Shown here piece after piece: positions 34,701-42,034 of a stretch of DNA of 64,000 bases. A model generated the notes under the pieces. The model saw nothing but the letters and a program-made list of their open reading frames with translations. It was not told the DNA's origin and did not search any database. Positions within the stretch are counted from its first letter, which is position 1. Each line of letters begins with the position of its first letter. The position numbers and the translations under genes were made by a program. Origin of the DNA: Glycomyces buryatensis (GTDB lineage: Bacteria > Actinomycetota > Actinomycetes > Mycobacteriales > Micromonosporaceae); NCBI RefSeq assembly GCF_004912275.1, contig NZ_STGY01000010.1, forward strand, positions 62,001-126,000, read 5' to 3'.

Positions 34701-35256
34701 AGAGCGCTACAAGTTCCTCAACGAGCAGCTCGAAGACGTCAAGCAGACCCGCGGAGACCTGTTGACGGTCGTCAAGGAGGTCGACGACCGCATCCAGATC
34801 GTCTTCGCCGAGGCCTACGCCGACACCGCCCGCGAATTCGAGCATGTCTTTCAGACGGTGTTCCCCGGCGGCGAGGGGCGGCTGCTCCTGACCGACCCGG
34901 ACAACCTGCTCACCACCGGCGTCGAGGTCGAGGCCCGCCCGCCCGGCAAGAAGGTCAAGCGGCTCTCGCTGCTGTCCGGTGGCGAGCGGTCGCTGACGGC
35001 GCTGGCGCTGCTGTGCGCGATCTTCCGCGCCCGCCCCAGCCCGTTCTACCTCATGGACGAGGTCGAGGCCGCACTCGACGATGTCAACCTGGGGCGCCTG
35101 CTGGACCTGCTGCGCACACTCCAGGATCAATCGCAGCTGCTGGTCATCACGCACCAGAAGCGGACGATGGAGATCGCCGACGCCCTGTACGGCGTAACGA
35201 TGCGCTCCGGCGTGACGCAGGTGATCAGCCAGAGGTTCGCGAAGGACGAGGACTGA
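31711..35256 (+). CDS. smc: Chromosome segregation protein SMC
   Basis: 1181 residues, normal for the family. The N-terminal ATPase half has LKGFKSFA and [23 protein letters not shown]. Long coiled coils (about 165-495 and 640-940) flank the hinge near 500-640. The C-terminal half has [19 protein letters not shown] (signature) and [13 protein letters not shown] (Walker B). It compacts and helps separate chromosomes with ScpA and ScpB. TTG at 31711 is the start, with GGAG upstream. The coils are unusually Ala- and Glu-rich. The stop overlaps a 28-bp palindrome by one base. Confidence 0.96.
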   Translation: [1181 protein letters not shown]

Positions 35257-35283
35257 ATCCTATAGGATATATCCTATAGGATT
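35256..35283. promoter_or_regulatory. 28-bp perfect palindrome between smc and ftsY
   Basis: The 28 bases are self-complementary throughout and consist of two TCCTATAGGA palindromes (35258-35267 and 35272-35281) joined by TATA. It is AT-rich in GC-rich surroundings. It begins on the last base of the smc stop and ends 112 nt before ftsY. A dimeric or tetrameric regulator site is the simplest reading. As RNA it would form a cruciform-like hairpin, but it lacks a U tract. Confidence 0.6.
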
Positions 35284-35395
35284 TGAGGTCCGGGGTGAGG
35301 TTGCGAGGCCCGCGGCACCTCCGGGCCGCTCCCGGCACCGGCTCGGAACCCGCCAGTACAGTGGTTGTGCATTCGGAATCGTTGGAGGATTTTTC

Positions 35396-36547
35396 GTGGA
35401 CAACCTGTGGATCTGGCTGGTCGTGGCGGCCGCTGTGGTGGTGGCCGTCGTCGTCGGCGTAGTCGTCGCTAGGCGGGGCAAGGCGAAGTCGGTGCCTTCG
35501 GCCGAGCGGGCCGAACCGCAGGTGGAGAGCCCCGAGTCCGGGGCTGCGGCGCCCGAATCCGAGACCGCCGTCGAGCCTGCGGTCCCCGCGGCTCCGGCCA
35601 TCGAGACCCCCGAGCCGACGGCCGGGCGCCTGGTGCGGTTGCGTTCGCGCCTGGCCCGCTCCAATAGCGCCCTCGGCAAGGGCCTGCTCTCGCTGCTGGC
35701 GAGCGACAAGCTGGACGACGAGGTGTGGGAGGAAATCGAGGACACGCTCCTCGGCGCCGACGTCGGCATCGCCGACACCACCGAGATCGTCGCGCGGCTG
35801 CGCGAGCACGTCCAGGTCCTCGGCACCCGCAGCCCGGGTGAGCTGCGCCGGCTCCTGACCGAGGAGCTGACCGCCGCGCTCGAACCCGAGATGGACCGGT
35901 CCATCGCGACCATATCGCCGACGGGCGAGGGCCCGGCCACGATCATGATGGTGGGCGTCAACGGCTCCGGCAAGACCACGACCTGCGGCAGGATCGCCCG
36001 CGTCCTCATCGCCGACGGCAATACCGTGATCATGGGCGCGGCCGACACGTTCCGTGCGGCCGCCGCCGAGCAGCTGGAGACCTGGGGCAGCCGGGTGGGC
36101 GCCGAGGTGATTCGCCGCGGTGAGGGCGCCGACCCCGCGTCCGTCGCATTCGACGCCGTCAAGGCCGGCGCGGACACCGGTGCGAACGTCGTCCTCATCG
36201 ACACCGCCGGGCGCCTCCAGAACAAGGCCGGGCTGATGGACGAGCTCGGCAAGGTCAAGCGAGTGGTCGAGAAGCAGGGGCCGGTGGCGGAGACACTGCT
36301 GGTACTCGACGCGACCACCGGCCAGAATGGTCTCCAGCAGGCGAAGGTCTTCGGCGAGGTCGTCCAGATCTCTGGCATCGTCCTGACCAAGCTCGACGGC
36401 AGTGCCAAGGGCGGGATCGTGATCGCGGTTCAGCGACAGTTGGGAGTACCGGTTAAGCTGGTCGGACTCGGTGAGGGCCCGGACGACCTGGCTCCCTTCG
36501 AGGTAGGAGCGTTCGTCGACGCCATTGTCGGCGGCGCCGACAGCTGA
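35396..36547 (+). CDS. ftsY: Signal recognition particle receptor FtsY
   Basis: 383 residues from GTG at 35396 (GGAGG 8 nt upstream). An N-terminal membrane helix (residues 3-24, WIWLVVAAAVVVAVVVGVVV) and an acidic spacer precede the NG domain: GVNGSGKTTTCGRIARVL, DTFRAAAAEQLETW, LIDTAGRLQNKAGLMDELGKV and TKLDGSAKGGIVIAVQ. The GTPase docks ribosome-SRP complexes at the membrane. The anchor helix is the actinobacterial form. It follows smc, a conserved order. Confidence 0.96.
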   Translation: MDNLWIWLVVAAAVVVAVVVGVVVARRGKAKSVPSAERAEPQVESPESGAAAPESETAVEPAVPAAPAIETPEPTAGRLVRLRSRLARSNSALGKGLLSLLASDKLDDEVWEEIEDTLLGADVGIADTTEIVARLREHVQVLGTRSPGELRRLLTEELTAALEPEMDRSIATISPTGEGPATIMMVGVNGSGKTTTCGRIARVLIADGNTVIMGAADTFRAAAAEQLETWGSRVGAEVIRRGEGADPASVAFDAVKAGADTGANVVLIDTAGRLQNKAGLMDELGKVKRVVEKQGPVAETLLVLDATTGQNGLQQAKVFGEVVQISGIVLTKLDGSAKGGIVIAVQRQLGVPVKLVGLGEGPDDLAPFEVGAFVDAIVGGADS

Positions 36548-36578
36548 TTCATACACGGGCAGGGCACAGCGGAGACCG

Positions 36579-37367
36579 GTGAGCCAAGACGAGATTCCGC
36601 TTATTGGCGGCAACACGAGCACGGTGACCCGACTGGGGGACACGGTCCGGCGCAATACCGGACCCTGGACACCTGCGGTTCACGCCCTGCTGCGGCACCT
36701 GGACGGGGCCGGTTTCTCCGGTGCGCCAAGGCCGTTGGGCATCGATGAACTCTCCCGCGAGGTGTTGTCGTTCGTCGAGGGCGAGCCGGGGAAATACCCG
36801 CTCGCCCCGCACTGGACGACCGACGAGACCATGATCGCGGTGGCGAAGATGCTGCGGATGTTCCATGACGCGCAGTACGGGTTTCGGCCCTCGCCGGGCG
36901 CGGTGTGGCGGTCGTTCGGGCCTCCGCCCGCCGACACCGAGGTCATCTGCCACCACGACGCCGCGCCCCACAACGTGGTGTGGCGGCCGGACGGGACGCT
37001 CTCCCTCATCGACTTCGACCTGGCCAGCCCGGGCGCGCGCATTTACGACGTGGCGTACTCGGCCTGGACATGGGTGCCGGTCTTCACCGACCGGGACTCG
37101 ATCACCTTGGGCTGGAAGAAACCCGACCGGGCGAGGCGGCTGCGGCTGTTCGCCGACGCCTATGGGCTCTCGGACCGGGACCGCCAGCGCTTCATCAAGG
37201 TGATCCGCAAGCGCATCGTCGACCACATCGAGGGCATCAGGCGCATGGCGCAGGCCGGTGATCCGACGTTCGAACGAATCGTGCAGAAGGGCCACCTGCG
37301 GCGGCCCGCCAGGGACCTGCGGCTGCTGGATGCCGAGCGCTACATCCTGGACGAGGCGCTGCGCTAG
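36579..37367 (+). CDS. APH-family phosphotransferase
   Basis: 262 residues from GTG at 36579. The N-lobe has GGNTSTVTRLGDTVRRNTGPWTPAV in place of the nucleotide loop. The catalytic loop is ICHHDAAPHNVVW, and the metal motif is LIDFDLASPGARIYDVAYSAW. The fold is that of aminoglycoside and homoserine kinases; the substrate cannot be told. It follows ftsY by 31 nt and may be co-transcribed. A drug-resistance role is unproven. Confidence 0.82.
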   Translation: MSQDEIPLIGGNTSTVTRLGDTVRRNTGPWTPAVHALLRHLDGAGFSGAPRPLGIDELSREVLSFVEGEPGKYPLAPHWTTDETMIAVAKMLRMFHDAQYGFRPSPGAVWRSFGPPPADTEVICHHDAAPHNVVWRPDGTLSLIDFDLASPGARIYDVAYSAWTWVPVFTDRDSITLGWKKPDRARRLRLFADAYGLSDRDRQRFIKVIRKRIVDHIEGIRRMAQAGDPTFERIVQKGHLRRPARDLRLLDAERYILDEALR

Positions 37368-37909
37368 GGGAAGTTCGAGACGGCGCCGGTTTGCCTCCGG
37401 CACTGACTGATCGATTGCCGCTTTGCGCGAGTGAACGCGAAGCGGCGAGGTGTCGCCGGCAAGCCGGGAGCCGGCGGGCACCTCACCGCTGCAATGGAAT
37501 CCTTTGGGGTGGTATCGAACGCCCGGGGAACTGGAGCGCTCCCAGATAGACTGGAGCGTTCTAGTGGTGTCGAGACTCGAAGGATTTTGAGGGATTTGAA
37601 GGTAAATGTACCGTGTGAGCGCTTGCCCGTCAATACATAGTTGCACATCAATGTGAGGGTCATCGTGCGGGCTTTGATCCGATTGCGCTTCAACGAAATT
37701 CGCGTGAGGACAAGGAGTCGGGCGGGGTCGGAAGCGGCGATCGGGAAGGCCTCCTTCGACGCGTCAGGGACGGATCGAGGCCGCGTCCGGCGAGACCGAC
37801 TCCCAGGGCCGGCGATTTCACCGATCCGTAAGGACGCGATGCGGGTATTGCACGCGAGATTCGCCGCATGATGGTGGAAACAGCTTCGCCCCTCGAAAGG
37901 AACGATCCG
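37368..37909. other. 542-nt gene-less stretch with one long hairpin
   Basis: A branched inverted repeat occupies 37442-37491: AGCGGCGAGGTG pairs with CACCTCACCGCT (one mismatch), enclosing GCCGGC with GCCGGC. A LacI-like half-palindrome (TGAGCGCTTGC, near 37617) lies further on. Two short open frames (37431-37640, 37641-37871) have no ribosome sites and unnatural composition, so I read them as noncoding. The region probably holds the promoter of the redox lipoprotein gene. Confidence 0.55.
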
Positions 37910-38509
37910 TTGAAACGCACCGTTACCGCTAAGGCCACCGGCATTGCCGCCGCATCGCTCGCCGCGCTGTTCGCCCTGGGCGCCTGCGGCTCCGATGACG
38001 ATCCCGCCGCCGAGGAGGAGATGACCTCCGAAGACGCGATGACTCAGGAGGCGACCGGCGACGAGGCCGAGAGCCCCTCCGAGGACATGGCCGTTCCCGA
38101 GCTCCTCGACTTCACCGCCACCACCATCGACGGCGAAGATTTCGAGGGCGCTTCGACGCTCGGCGACCCGACGGTCCTGTGGTTCTGGGAGCACGACTGC
38201 CCGGTCTGCCAGAGCCAGGGCCCGGCTGTCGCGGCGCTGGTCGAGGAGTACGGGGACGAGATCGACGTCGTCGGCGTCTCGGGCGCCGGCCTGTACGCCG
38301 CCAGTGGTGCTGAGGACCGCGCCGGCTTCGTGGACCAGACCGGCACCGGCGACGCGGTCCACATCGAGGACCAGGACTACGCCATCCGGACGGCGTTCGA
38401 GGTGGTCAGCCAGAGCACGTACGTGGTGCTCGACAGCGAGGGCGCGGTCCTCGAAAGCGGCTCGCTCAGCGAGGACGACCTGAACGCCGCAGTCGAATCG
38501 GCGATGTGA
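37910..38509 (+). CDS. Redoxin-type lipoprotein (thioredoxin fold)
   Basis: 199 residues from TTG at 37910, with GAAAGG upstream. A lipoprotein signal ends in LFALGAC (Cys25), then an acidic spacer rich in Glu and Asp (30-65). The thioredoxin domain has VLWFWEHDCPVCQSQGP, with the active pair Cys97 and Cys100. It would act outside the membrane as a thiol oxidoreductase. A CcdA-like electron carrier lies 0.9 kb downstream on the other strand and is a plausible partner. Confidence 0.87.
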   Translation: MKRTVTAKATGIAAASLAALFALGACGSDDDPAAEEEMTSEDAMTQEATGDEAESPSEDMAVPELLDFTATTIDGEDFEGASTLGDPTVLWFWEHDCPVCQSQGPAVAALVEEYGDEIDVVGVSGAGLYAASGAEDRAGFVDQTGTGDAVHIEDQDYAIRTAFEVVSQSTYVVLDSEGAVLESGSLSEDDLNAAVESAM

Positions 38510-38675
38510 GGGGCCGACGCGAACGTTCCCACGGCCGGGTGAATCTCCGGCGGTGCGCCGCGTGCGGGGCCGGGAACTGTCACACCCGGCCGGGAGGGTG
38601 GGGAATACCTTAGGTGGTTCCCCAAGGGTGGGTGGGGCCCTTCGCGCTGATGTGCCGATACCCGGGAGGCGAGTC

Positions 38676-39071
38676 ATGATCGGTTCCGCCGACGAATTCG
38701 TGACGCTTCGATCGAGCGGTGATCCGGCCGAGTACCGGCGGGCCGCTCACGAGGAGGCGCCTCTCGCTGTCTGGTTGGCGGTGATCGATGGCCATCCGGA
38801 GTATCGAAAGTGGGTGGCGCACAACAAGACGGTCCCGCTCGAGGTGCTCGACCTCCTCGCCGGGGACGAGGATGCGATCGTTCGCCTGCGCGTTGCCGGT
38901 AAGCGGAAGGTGTCGGATCGGATCCTCCGTCGCCTTGCCGACGATTCGCACGAGTCAGTACGGATGCGCGTCGCGCGCCATCGGAATGCCTCGAGGGAGA
39001 CGCTACGGCTCCTTGAGCAGGATTCCTGGGACGAAGTCCGCAAAGTGGTGCGCGACAGGCTGACTGACTAG
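38676..39071 (+). CDS. HEAT-like repeat protein
   Basis: 131 residues built from helical repeats of about 22-24 residues with the pattern (L)LxxLAxDxxxxVRxxVAxxxx: DLLAGDEDAIVRLRVAGKRKV, RRLADDSHESVRMRVARHRNA and RLLEQDSWDEVRKVVRDRL. This resembles the variant leucine-rich (LRV) or short HEAT families, which bind other proteins. GGGAGG precedes the ATG. No function can be assigned; the C-terminal half is strongly basic. Confidence 0.78.
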   Translation: MIGSADEFVTLRSSGDPAEYRRAAHEEAPLAVWLAVIDGHPEYRKWVAHNKTVPLEVLDLLAGDEDAIVRLRVAGKRKVSDRILRRLADDSHESVRMRVARHRNASRETLRLLEQDSWDEVRKVVRDRLTD

Positions 39072-39205
39072 CGGCTCATGCTCGGGTTCAGTCGCCGAAC
39101 TCGGCGTCATCACCGGGAATGACGGGGCATTCTTCAGGGGTAGCGCAGGGTGGTTCGGCTGGGCGGTGGCCCGCCTTCGCATCATGGCTTCGCCCTGGTC
39201 GGACC

Positions 39206-39384
39206 CTATTGGGCGAAGTACGCCTGCAGTCGCTTGGCGTAGACCTGGCGCTCGGCAGGAGTGGCCCAGCCGGGTCGAGGCCGCGACCTGTAGAGCTCGT
39301 CTCCCTCGTAGCGGGGGAACACGTGGACGTGCAGGTGCCAGACGTCCTGGTCGCCGGCGGGTTCGTTGTGCTGACGGCGGCGGC
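39206..39384 (-). pseudogene. C-terminal fragment of a HIT-family hydrolase
   Basis: Directly after the ccdA-like stop, the minus strand in another frame encodes QHNEPAGDQDVWHLHVHVFP, ending 56 residues later at YFAQ-stop. The HLHVHVFPR triad is the catalytic HIT motif of nucleotide hydrolases, and the QHN..AGDQ lead is the family's usual approach to it. The N-terminal 80-90 residues, including the first beta strands, are missing and replaced by ccdA-like sequence. I read it as a decayed remnant cut off when the ccdA-like gene was placed in front of it. Confidence 0.75.
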
Positions 39385-40161
39385 TTAGTTGCCGAAGAGG
39401 GTTCTTACGAACTCTTCCAACGCCCGCTGCACTTCCAGTGCCCCCTCGATGATCGGGTCTGACGGGTCCCCGCCGCTCAAGACCCGCAGGTCCCACCAGC
39501 CGTAGTAGGCGACGTACAGGCCCGCCAGCAGCAACAGCACCCCCACCGCCCGCATCACCTTGGGGAACTGCCGCTTGATCCAGGTGATGAGCCCCTGCCT
39601 CGCCAGCGCGATCGCCAGTGAAACCGCCCCGATCACCAGGGTCATGCCCAGCGCGTAGGCCAGGAACATGGCCGTGCCGCCCAGGATCGATGTCGAGCGG
39701 AATGTCTGCGCCACCAGCGCCAGGAACGGCGCGATCGTGCACGACAGCGAGGCCAGCGCGAAGAACAGGCCGAACACCGTCATCGAGCCGAACGAGCGCT
39801 TCACCTCGCGGCCTGCGAGCTTCGGCATGAACGTCGGCAGCTCCCGGCCCAGCAGCAGCCATACCCCCGCGGCCACCACGACAATGCCGACCACGATGGT
39901 CACCCACGGCAGGAAGGTCGTGACGCCCACTGCCGCAGTCGATACGAGAAGTCCGAAGGCGCCGAATACGGCGGTGAAGCCGATGGTCATGGCGAGGGTG
40001 AACAGGCCGGCGCGGCCCAGCGCTCGCCACTTGGAGACTTCCTCGTCGGCCTCACCGGTGATGAGGAAGCCGGCGTAGACCGGGAGGAGCGCGAATCCGC
40101 ACGGGTTCACGGCGGCCACGGCACCGGCCACGAGCGCGATCGCGAAGGGGAGTTCTTGCAT
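39385..40161 (-). CDS. CcdA/DsbD-like membrane electron carrier
   Basis: 258 residues with six predicted helices and the two membrane cysteines of the family: AVNPCGFALLPVYAG near residue 21 and LASLSCTIAPFLALVAQTF near residue 140. It carries reducing power from thioredoxin across the membrane to exported thiol proteins. The redox lipoprotein gene at 37910 may be its client. The C-terminal tail (GGDPSDPIIEGALEVQ) is an extra amphipathic helix after the sixth membrane segment. It abuts the HIT remnant. Confidence 0.88.
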   Translation of the reverse strand: MQELPFAIALVAGAVAAVNPCGFALLPVYAGFLITGEADEEVSKWRALGRAGLFTLAMTIGFTAVFGAFGLLVSTAAVGVTTFLPWVTIVVGIVVVAAGVWLLLGRELPTFMPKLAGREVKRSFGSMTVFGLFFALASLSCTIAPFLALVAQTFRSTSILGGTAMFLAYALGMTLVIGAVSLAIALARQGLITWIKRQFPKVMRAVGVLLLLAGLYVAYYGWWDLRVLSGGDPSDPIIEGALEVQRALEEFVRTLFGN

Positions 40162-40218
40162 GCTTCGAGTCTGCCCGCCCGCAGCGATCCGGTGCGGGCC
40201 CAGGCGCTTACAGAGTGC

Positions 40219-41433
40219 TTAAGTCGCGGTCCAGCGGAGTTCTCGTTCGGTCAGGACTCCGTACGGGGTGCTCGCCGCCAGGTTGGCCCGATGGTCGCCC
40301 TCGGTCTGGTCCAGCGGCCAGGCGGCCGAGGGGCTCGGTCGGCCGTCCATGACTCCGCCCGCCGCGTACGGGTGCTCGGGGACCAGGCGAATGCCCGGTG
40401 CCCCCTCCACCTGCGTTATCGCTATCGCGAGGTCGGACAGCCTCGGGTACGCCTCCGCCGAATCGTGCAGCAGGCGCTCGGTCTCGATGACGGTCCCGCC
40501 CTGAAAGACCGGGACGAAACCCTTCGGTGCCCAAGCGGAACCGGTGACCGACGCGTATTGGAAGTACGCCGCCCACAGTTCGACGTCCTTGATGCCGTCG
40601 CGGGGGCCGACACTCACCGGGCGGGCCGGGTGTTCCCGGGCCTGGAGCTCGGGGAGGCTCAGCGGCCTGGACTCCTCGTCCACCCAGTAGGTGCCGTGCT
40701 GCCCGTCCAGCAGCACCCACCGGTCCAGGTCGTCTATCCAGGCTTCGGCCACGGCGTGGCCCTTGCCGACCCCGTCGTGGTAGTCGCCGCGGCGCAGATC
40801 CGCCTTTCTGGCGGGGATGCGCAGCGCATTGAGGCCCTGGGCGAGGACGATCGAGTACTCGACGCAGGAGTAGCGGGCACCGAGCGCGACCTGTTCCAGG
40901 ATGTCCAGGGCATCGCCGGCGTTGATGCGGGCGTTGGCGTGGCGCCAGCGGGCGCAGGTCCAGGCGAGCAGCTCCTTCGCGGTCTGCCAGGCGCTGGCCG
41001 ATGGCGCCGGGAGGCGGGCGCGCAGCTGGGTCTCGCGGGGTGCGGCGATCCGGTTCAGCCGCAGGGGCGCGGTCGGGCCCGGTTCGGGCCATACGGTGAG
41101 TCGCAGCGGGGGCCCGGGGACGTTGGCTCGGGCGCTGTCCAGGAGGCCGGGCCAGGCGGGGTCGGTGCCGAACGCCGCCGTGAGTTCGGGTTCAAAGAGG
41201 TCGATCTGGTGGAATCCGGCCGCGATGGCCTCATCCAGGCGGGACCGCGCGTCAGGGAGTCCGACCTTGCTGGCGGCGATGGCGAGGCTCGGCGCCCATA
41301 GGTCGCGCCAGTACTCGGTGTCGGCGCGGAGGGTCGGCTCCAGGTCCAGGAGGGTCCACCAGCGCCCGCCGCGCATCGCGTCCTGGGCGACGGTGCGGAC
41401 GCGGGCGAGCTTGGCGGGGCGCGGCGCGGTCAT
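40219..41433 (-). CDS. Transglutaminase-like cysteine protein
   Basis: 404 residues. The transglutaminase-core triad is visible: Cys in GARYSCVEYSIVLAQGLNALRIPAR, His in GKGHAVAEAWIDDLDRWVLLD, and Asp in LLDGQHGTYWVDEES. The N-terminal 170 residues are helical, and the C-terminal 120 show no recognisable domain. There is no signal peptide, so it is cytoplasmic. Such proteins can be proteases, amidases or protein cross-linkers; nothing in the neighbours decides. It lies 57 nt before the ccdA-like start on the same strand. Confidence 0.78.
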   Translation of the reverse strand: MTAPRPAKLARVRTVAQDAMRGGRWWTLLDLEPTLRADTEYWRDLWAPSLAIAASKVGLPDARSRLDEAIAAGFHQIDLFEPELTAAFGTDPAWPGLLDSARANVPGPPLRLTVWPEPGPTAPLRLNRIAAPRETQLRARLPAPSASAWQTAKELLAWTCARWRHANARINAGDALDILEQVALGARYSCVEYSIVLAQGLNALRIPARKADLRRGDYHDGVGKGHAVAEAWIDDLDRWVLLDGQHGTYWVDEESRPLSLPELQAREHPARPVSVGPRDGIKDVELWAAYFQYASVTGSAWAPKGFVPVFQGGTVIETERLLHDSAEAYPRLSDLAIAITQVEGAPGIRLVPEHPYAAGGVMDGRPSPSAAWPLDQTEGDHRANLAASTPYGVLTERELRWTAT

Positions 41434-41752
41434 GCACCTGAGGGTAGCCAGTCGGGGCGGTCAGCGCGAGTGTCGAGCGCCCGCCGTCCCCACCTGGGCG
41501 CGTGGCGGCGGCGGGCCGCGTTCGAAAACCTCGTTGTGCTCCACCGAGGGGACCGGCTAGAGTAGCGGCATGATCCTTTAGAAGAGAGAGGCCGCTTCCA
41601 ATGCGGCCCCGTCGCGCCCCCACCCGAGGTCGTTCGGGCCGGTGCGCGGCCGAGCGATCGGTTCCATGACGTTGAGCTGGGCTGACTTACGGCCTGTCGG
41701 CTGCTCCGTCCGGCACGAGCGTCTTCCATTCTCTAACCGTGAAGGTATCCAC
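41434..41752. other. Gene-less stretch before the small basic gene
   Basis: It separates the transglutaminase-like gene from the divergent small gene. GCGGC (41575-41579) and GCCGC (41591-41595) could pair in the leader. No promoter match good enough to report and no RNA family was recognised. Confidence 0.5.
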
Positions 41753-41944
41753 ATGACTGACAAGACTCCCGAAACGCCTGAGGCAGAAGAGCCGCTCAAC
41801 CGCGAGCAGCGCCGCGCCCTGGCTCGCGGCAAGAAGGCCGGCAAGCCTGTCAAGAACCCGATGGACGCCAAGAAGTCCAAGGGTCGCTCGCAGCTTCCCG
41901 GCGGCGGCGTGGGCAAGCACCAGCTTCCCACCAAGAACGGCTGA
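41753..41944 (+). CDS. Small basic protein, unknown function
   Basis: 63 residues: an acidic start (TDKTPETPEAEEPLN), then REQRRALARGKKAGKPVKN, and a Gly/Lys-rich tail to KNG. GAAGG lies about 7 nt before the ATG, and a strong terminator follows, so it appears to be a real single-gene unit. The charge pattern suggests RNA or DNA binding, but this is only composition. No homologous domain is recognised. Confidence 0.6.
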   Translation: MTDKTPETPEAEEPLNREQRRALARGKKAGKPVKNPMDAKKSKGRSQLPGGGVGKHQLPTKNG

Positions 41945-41972
41945 TCCAGCTAGCCGGTAACCACATACGGCG

Positions 41973-42009
41973 AAGCGGGCGGCGGGCTTTCACAGCCCGC
42001 CGCCCGCTT
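41973..42009. terminator. Bidirectional terminator
   Basis: A 16-bp perfect stem (41973-41988 with 41994-42009) with a 5-nt loop lies between the small basic gene and the convergent GH5 gene. It reads GCTT on one side and AAGC on the other, serving both. Confidence 0.85.
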
Positions 42010-42034
42010 TCATCTGTTGCTCACCCGAACCGGA

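Noticed and set aside
35225-36655. Long antisense frame over ftsY
   Set aside because: FtsY is unmistakable on the plus strand; the antisense product has no domain.
37431-37871. Two adjacent short open frames
   Set aside because: No ribosome sites, arginine-rich random composition, and no homology that I recognise.
39206-40030. Continuous frame joining ccdA antisense-frame sequence to the HIT end
   Set aside because: Only the last 55 or so residues are HIT-like. The remainder is the ccdA-like gene read in the wrong frame, so this is not a fusion protein.
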